Shown: one piece after another, positions 5,649 through 6,814 of the stretch | Layout: each line of letters opens with the position of its first letter | Numbering within the stretch: position 1 is the stretch's first letter | Source of the DNA: Alphaproteobacteria bacterium | Lineage (GTDB): Bacteria > Pseudomonadota > Alphaproteobacteria > Rhizobiales > Rhizobiaceae | NCBI GenBank assembly: GCA_017308345.1 | Contig: JAFKFE010001025.1 | Location: 1 to 6,814 of the forward strand | Reading direction: 5' to 3' | Length of the DNA: 6,814 nucleotides | Notes under the pieces: generated by a model | The model's database searches: none | What the model was told of the DNA's origin: nothing | Seen by the model: only the letters and a program-made list of their open reading frames with translations | Position numbers and translations under genes: made by a program

Positions 5649-6764
5649 ATGAGAATCTGCTGCGCGATCTCCGCCCTCTTTATGAACGGGGGCCTGCAAA
5701 GGGATTGTCTCAACATCGCCGACCGCCTGGTCAAGCGTGGCCATAACGTCACGATCCTGACGACGCGCCAGGTCGGTCATGTCGAGAGTTCGGCGGCAAT
5801 AAAAGTCCAGCCGGCCAGGGTCATCTCCAATCCGGGCACCGAATATGCGCTGGGAAAGACCCTGCTGGCGGCCAGGCGGGATTTCGACTGCGTGGTCGGT
5901 TTCAACAAGATGGCGGGCCTGGACGTCTACTATGCCGGCGACCCGCCCTATTTTGCCTCGAAGCTCGGATGGTGGCGGCCATTTTCGCCTCGCTTCATGC
6001 GCCAGCAAAAGCTCGAATCGATGATCTTTGCCCCCGGCAACGCCGTGCAGATCATCGCGCTCAGCGAACACCAGGCGGCGCTCTACCGCGACTTCTGGCG
6101 AACGGAGGAATCCCGCATTCACGTTGTCGGACCGACGCTCGATCCGAAGCGCCGCAGGCCGGAACTCGTGACCGGCGACCGTAATGAAATCCGCGATCGT
6201 TTCGGGCTTCCTCGCCAGGCCGTCATCGCCCTGACTGTCGCCAACAGATTGAAGGTGAAGGGTCTCGACCGGGCGGTAAAGGCCCTCCAGGCTTTCCCGG
6301 ACGTCCATTGGCTGGTGGCCGGTCTTCGAAAAAACAGCGAGGAGGAAACCAGGCTCCGCGGCCTGATCGCCAGATCCGGCATGTCGCAACGGGTCATCCT
6401 GCTGGGCATCCAGGAGGACATCCCGGCGATTGTGGTCGCGAGCGATTTCATGCTGCACCCGGCTCGCCTGGAAAATACCGGTACGGTGATCCTCGAGGCC
6501 CTCGCAAACGGTTTGCCAGTCATTGCATCGGCCGCCTGCGGATATGCAAAACATGTTGAAGCCAGTGGCGCGGGGCTGGTCGTGGCCAATCGCGACGATC
6601 CCGAAATCTGGCGGCAGGCAATCCTGAAAGCCGGCGATCCGGCGATCCGGGCCCGTTGGCACGAGGCGGCTCTTGCCTACGGCTCGTCAACGCCGCTTAC
6701 CGGCGGGCTTGAAGCAGCCTGCGACCTGATCGAGGCGTCGCGCCGCAATCGGCGTGTCGCTTAG
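5649..6764 (+). CDS. waaG: WaaG (RfaG)-like LPS core glycosyltransferase, GT4 family
   Basis: The 371-residue protein closely follows E. coli WaaG, the UDP-glucose:(heptosyl)LPS alpha-1,3-glucosyltransferase of similar length (374). Shared signatures are GGLQRD at 14-19 (same position as in E. coli), CVVGFNKMAGLDVYYAGD (81-98), VKGLDRAVKAL (203-213), LHPARLENTGTVILEAL (269-285, with EX7E glutamates E275 and E283) and ACGYA (296-300). It has no membrane helix, as expected for a peripheral GT-B enzyme on the cytoplasmic face of the inner membrane. In WaaG the segment before KG reads GRKG; here it is KVKG, so the arginine next to the donor-binding lysine is replaced by valine, which could reflect a different donor sugar. 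ATG 5649 is preceded by GGA at 5639-5641, a weak ribosome site, and alignment of GGLQRD with E. coli supports it. The stop codon TAG (6762-6764) is part of the palindromic repeat that follows. Family assignment is firm; the donor sugar and exact acceptor in this organism are inferred. Confidence 0.87.
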   Translation: MRICCAISALFMNGGLQRDCLNIADRLVKRGHNVTILTTRQVGHVESSAAIKVQPARVISNPGTEYALGKTLLAARRDFDCVVGFNKMAGLDVYYAGDPPYFASKLGWWRPFSPRFMRQQKLESMIFAPGNAVQIIALSEHQAALYRDFWRTEESRIHVVGPTLDPKRRRPELVTGDRNEIRDRFGLPRQAVIALTVANRLKVKGLDRAVKALQAFPDVHWLVAGLRKNSEEETRLRGLIARSGMSQRVILLGIQEDIPAIVVASDFMLHPARLENTGTVILEALANGLPVIASAACGYAKHVEASGAGLVVANRDDPEIWRQAILKAGDPAIRARWHEAALAYGSSTPLTGGLEAACDLIEASRRNRRVA

Positions 6765-6814
6765 AGCATGATGCCGAAAAGTGTGAAGCGGTTTTCGGGC
6801 GACATCATGCTCTA
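6762..6814. repeat. Rhizobiales/Mesorhizobium-type palindromic intergenic repeat
   Basis: The 53-base element has perfect 12-base outer arms, TAGAGCATGATG (6762-6773) and CATCATGCTCTA (6803-6814), and 7-base inner arms, CCGAAAA (6774-6780) and TTTTCGG (6792-6798). The loop is 11 bases, and a 4-base GCGA bulge (6799-6802) lies on the right side. From memory this matches a palindrome dispersed in many copies between genes of Mesorhizobium and, in variant form, other Rhizobiales. It can form a strong hairpin in mRNA and may end or stabilise the waaG transcript; no T-run is visible because the window ends at the last base of the element. Its first three bases are the waaG stop codon. Confidence 0.88.

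Noticed and set aside
5487..6662. Minus-strand open frame of 391 codons antisense to the waaG homologue
   Set aside because: The opposite strand encodes a clear WaaG with conserved motifs; this frame shows no family features and is explained by GC-rich codon use.

Overview
The window looks like chromosomal DNA from a high-GC alphaproteobacterium of the Rhizobiales, most likely Mesorhizobium or a close relative. The main reason is the palindrome at the right end (outer arms TAGAGCATGATG / CATCATGCTCTA, inner arms CCGAAAA / TTTTCGG). From memory this matches an intergenic repeat that is abundant in Mesorhizobium-type genomes. The genus is an inference; no ribosomal or other marker gene is present.

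Layout. Bases 1-216 hold the C-terminal end of a small drug/metabolite-type membrane transporter (+ strand, cut by the window edge). It converges on an HdeD-family six-helix membrane protein (778-224, - strand). From about 970 to the right end the window is a glycosyltransferase island on both strands. A PF13524-type glycosyltransferase (971-2026, +) converges, with a 6-base gap, on a leftward group of three genes. In transcription order these are a putative GT-A-like enzyme of an uncharacterised family (5452-4490), a GT2 glycosyltransferase (4362-3397) and a GT4 glycosyltransferase (3383-2033). The GT4 gene is split by a frameshift near 3150-3170. A 196-base AT-richer divergent spacer separates this group from a WaaG (RfaG)-like glycosyltransferase (5649-6764, +). 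The stop codon of that gene is the first three bases of the Rhizobiales palindrome.

How the genes fit together. WaaG adds the first glucose to the heptose region of the lipopolysaccharide core in enterobacteria, and the homologue here keeps its hallmark motifs. With four other sugar transferases packed around it, the region most plausibly builds the outer part of the LPS core or another cell-surface polysaccharide. No flippase, polymerase or nucleotide-sugar synthesis gene is visible, so the final product cannot be named. The transporter fragment and the HdeD-like protein look like unrelated neighbours. The points most worth following up are the broken GT4 gene, the uncharacterised GT-A-like family, the repeat that supplies the waaG stop codon, and the two adjacent TTG-started genes. 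I found no CRISPR array, tRNA, rRNA, transposase or convincing new defence or mobile system.
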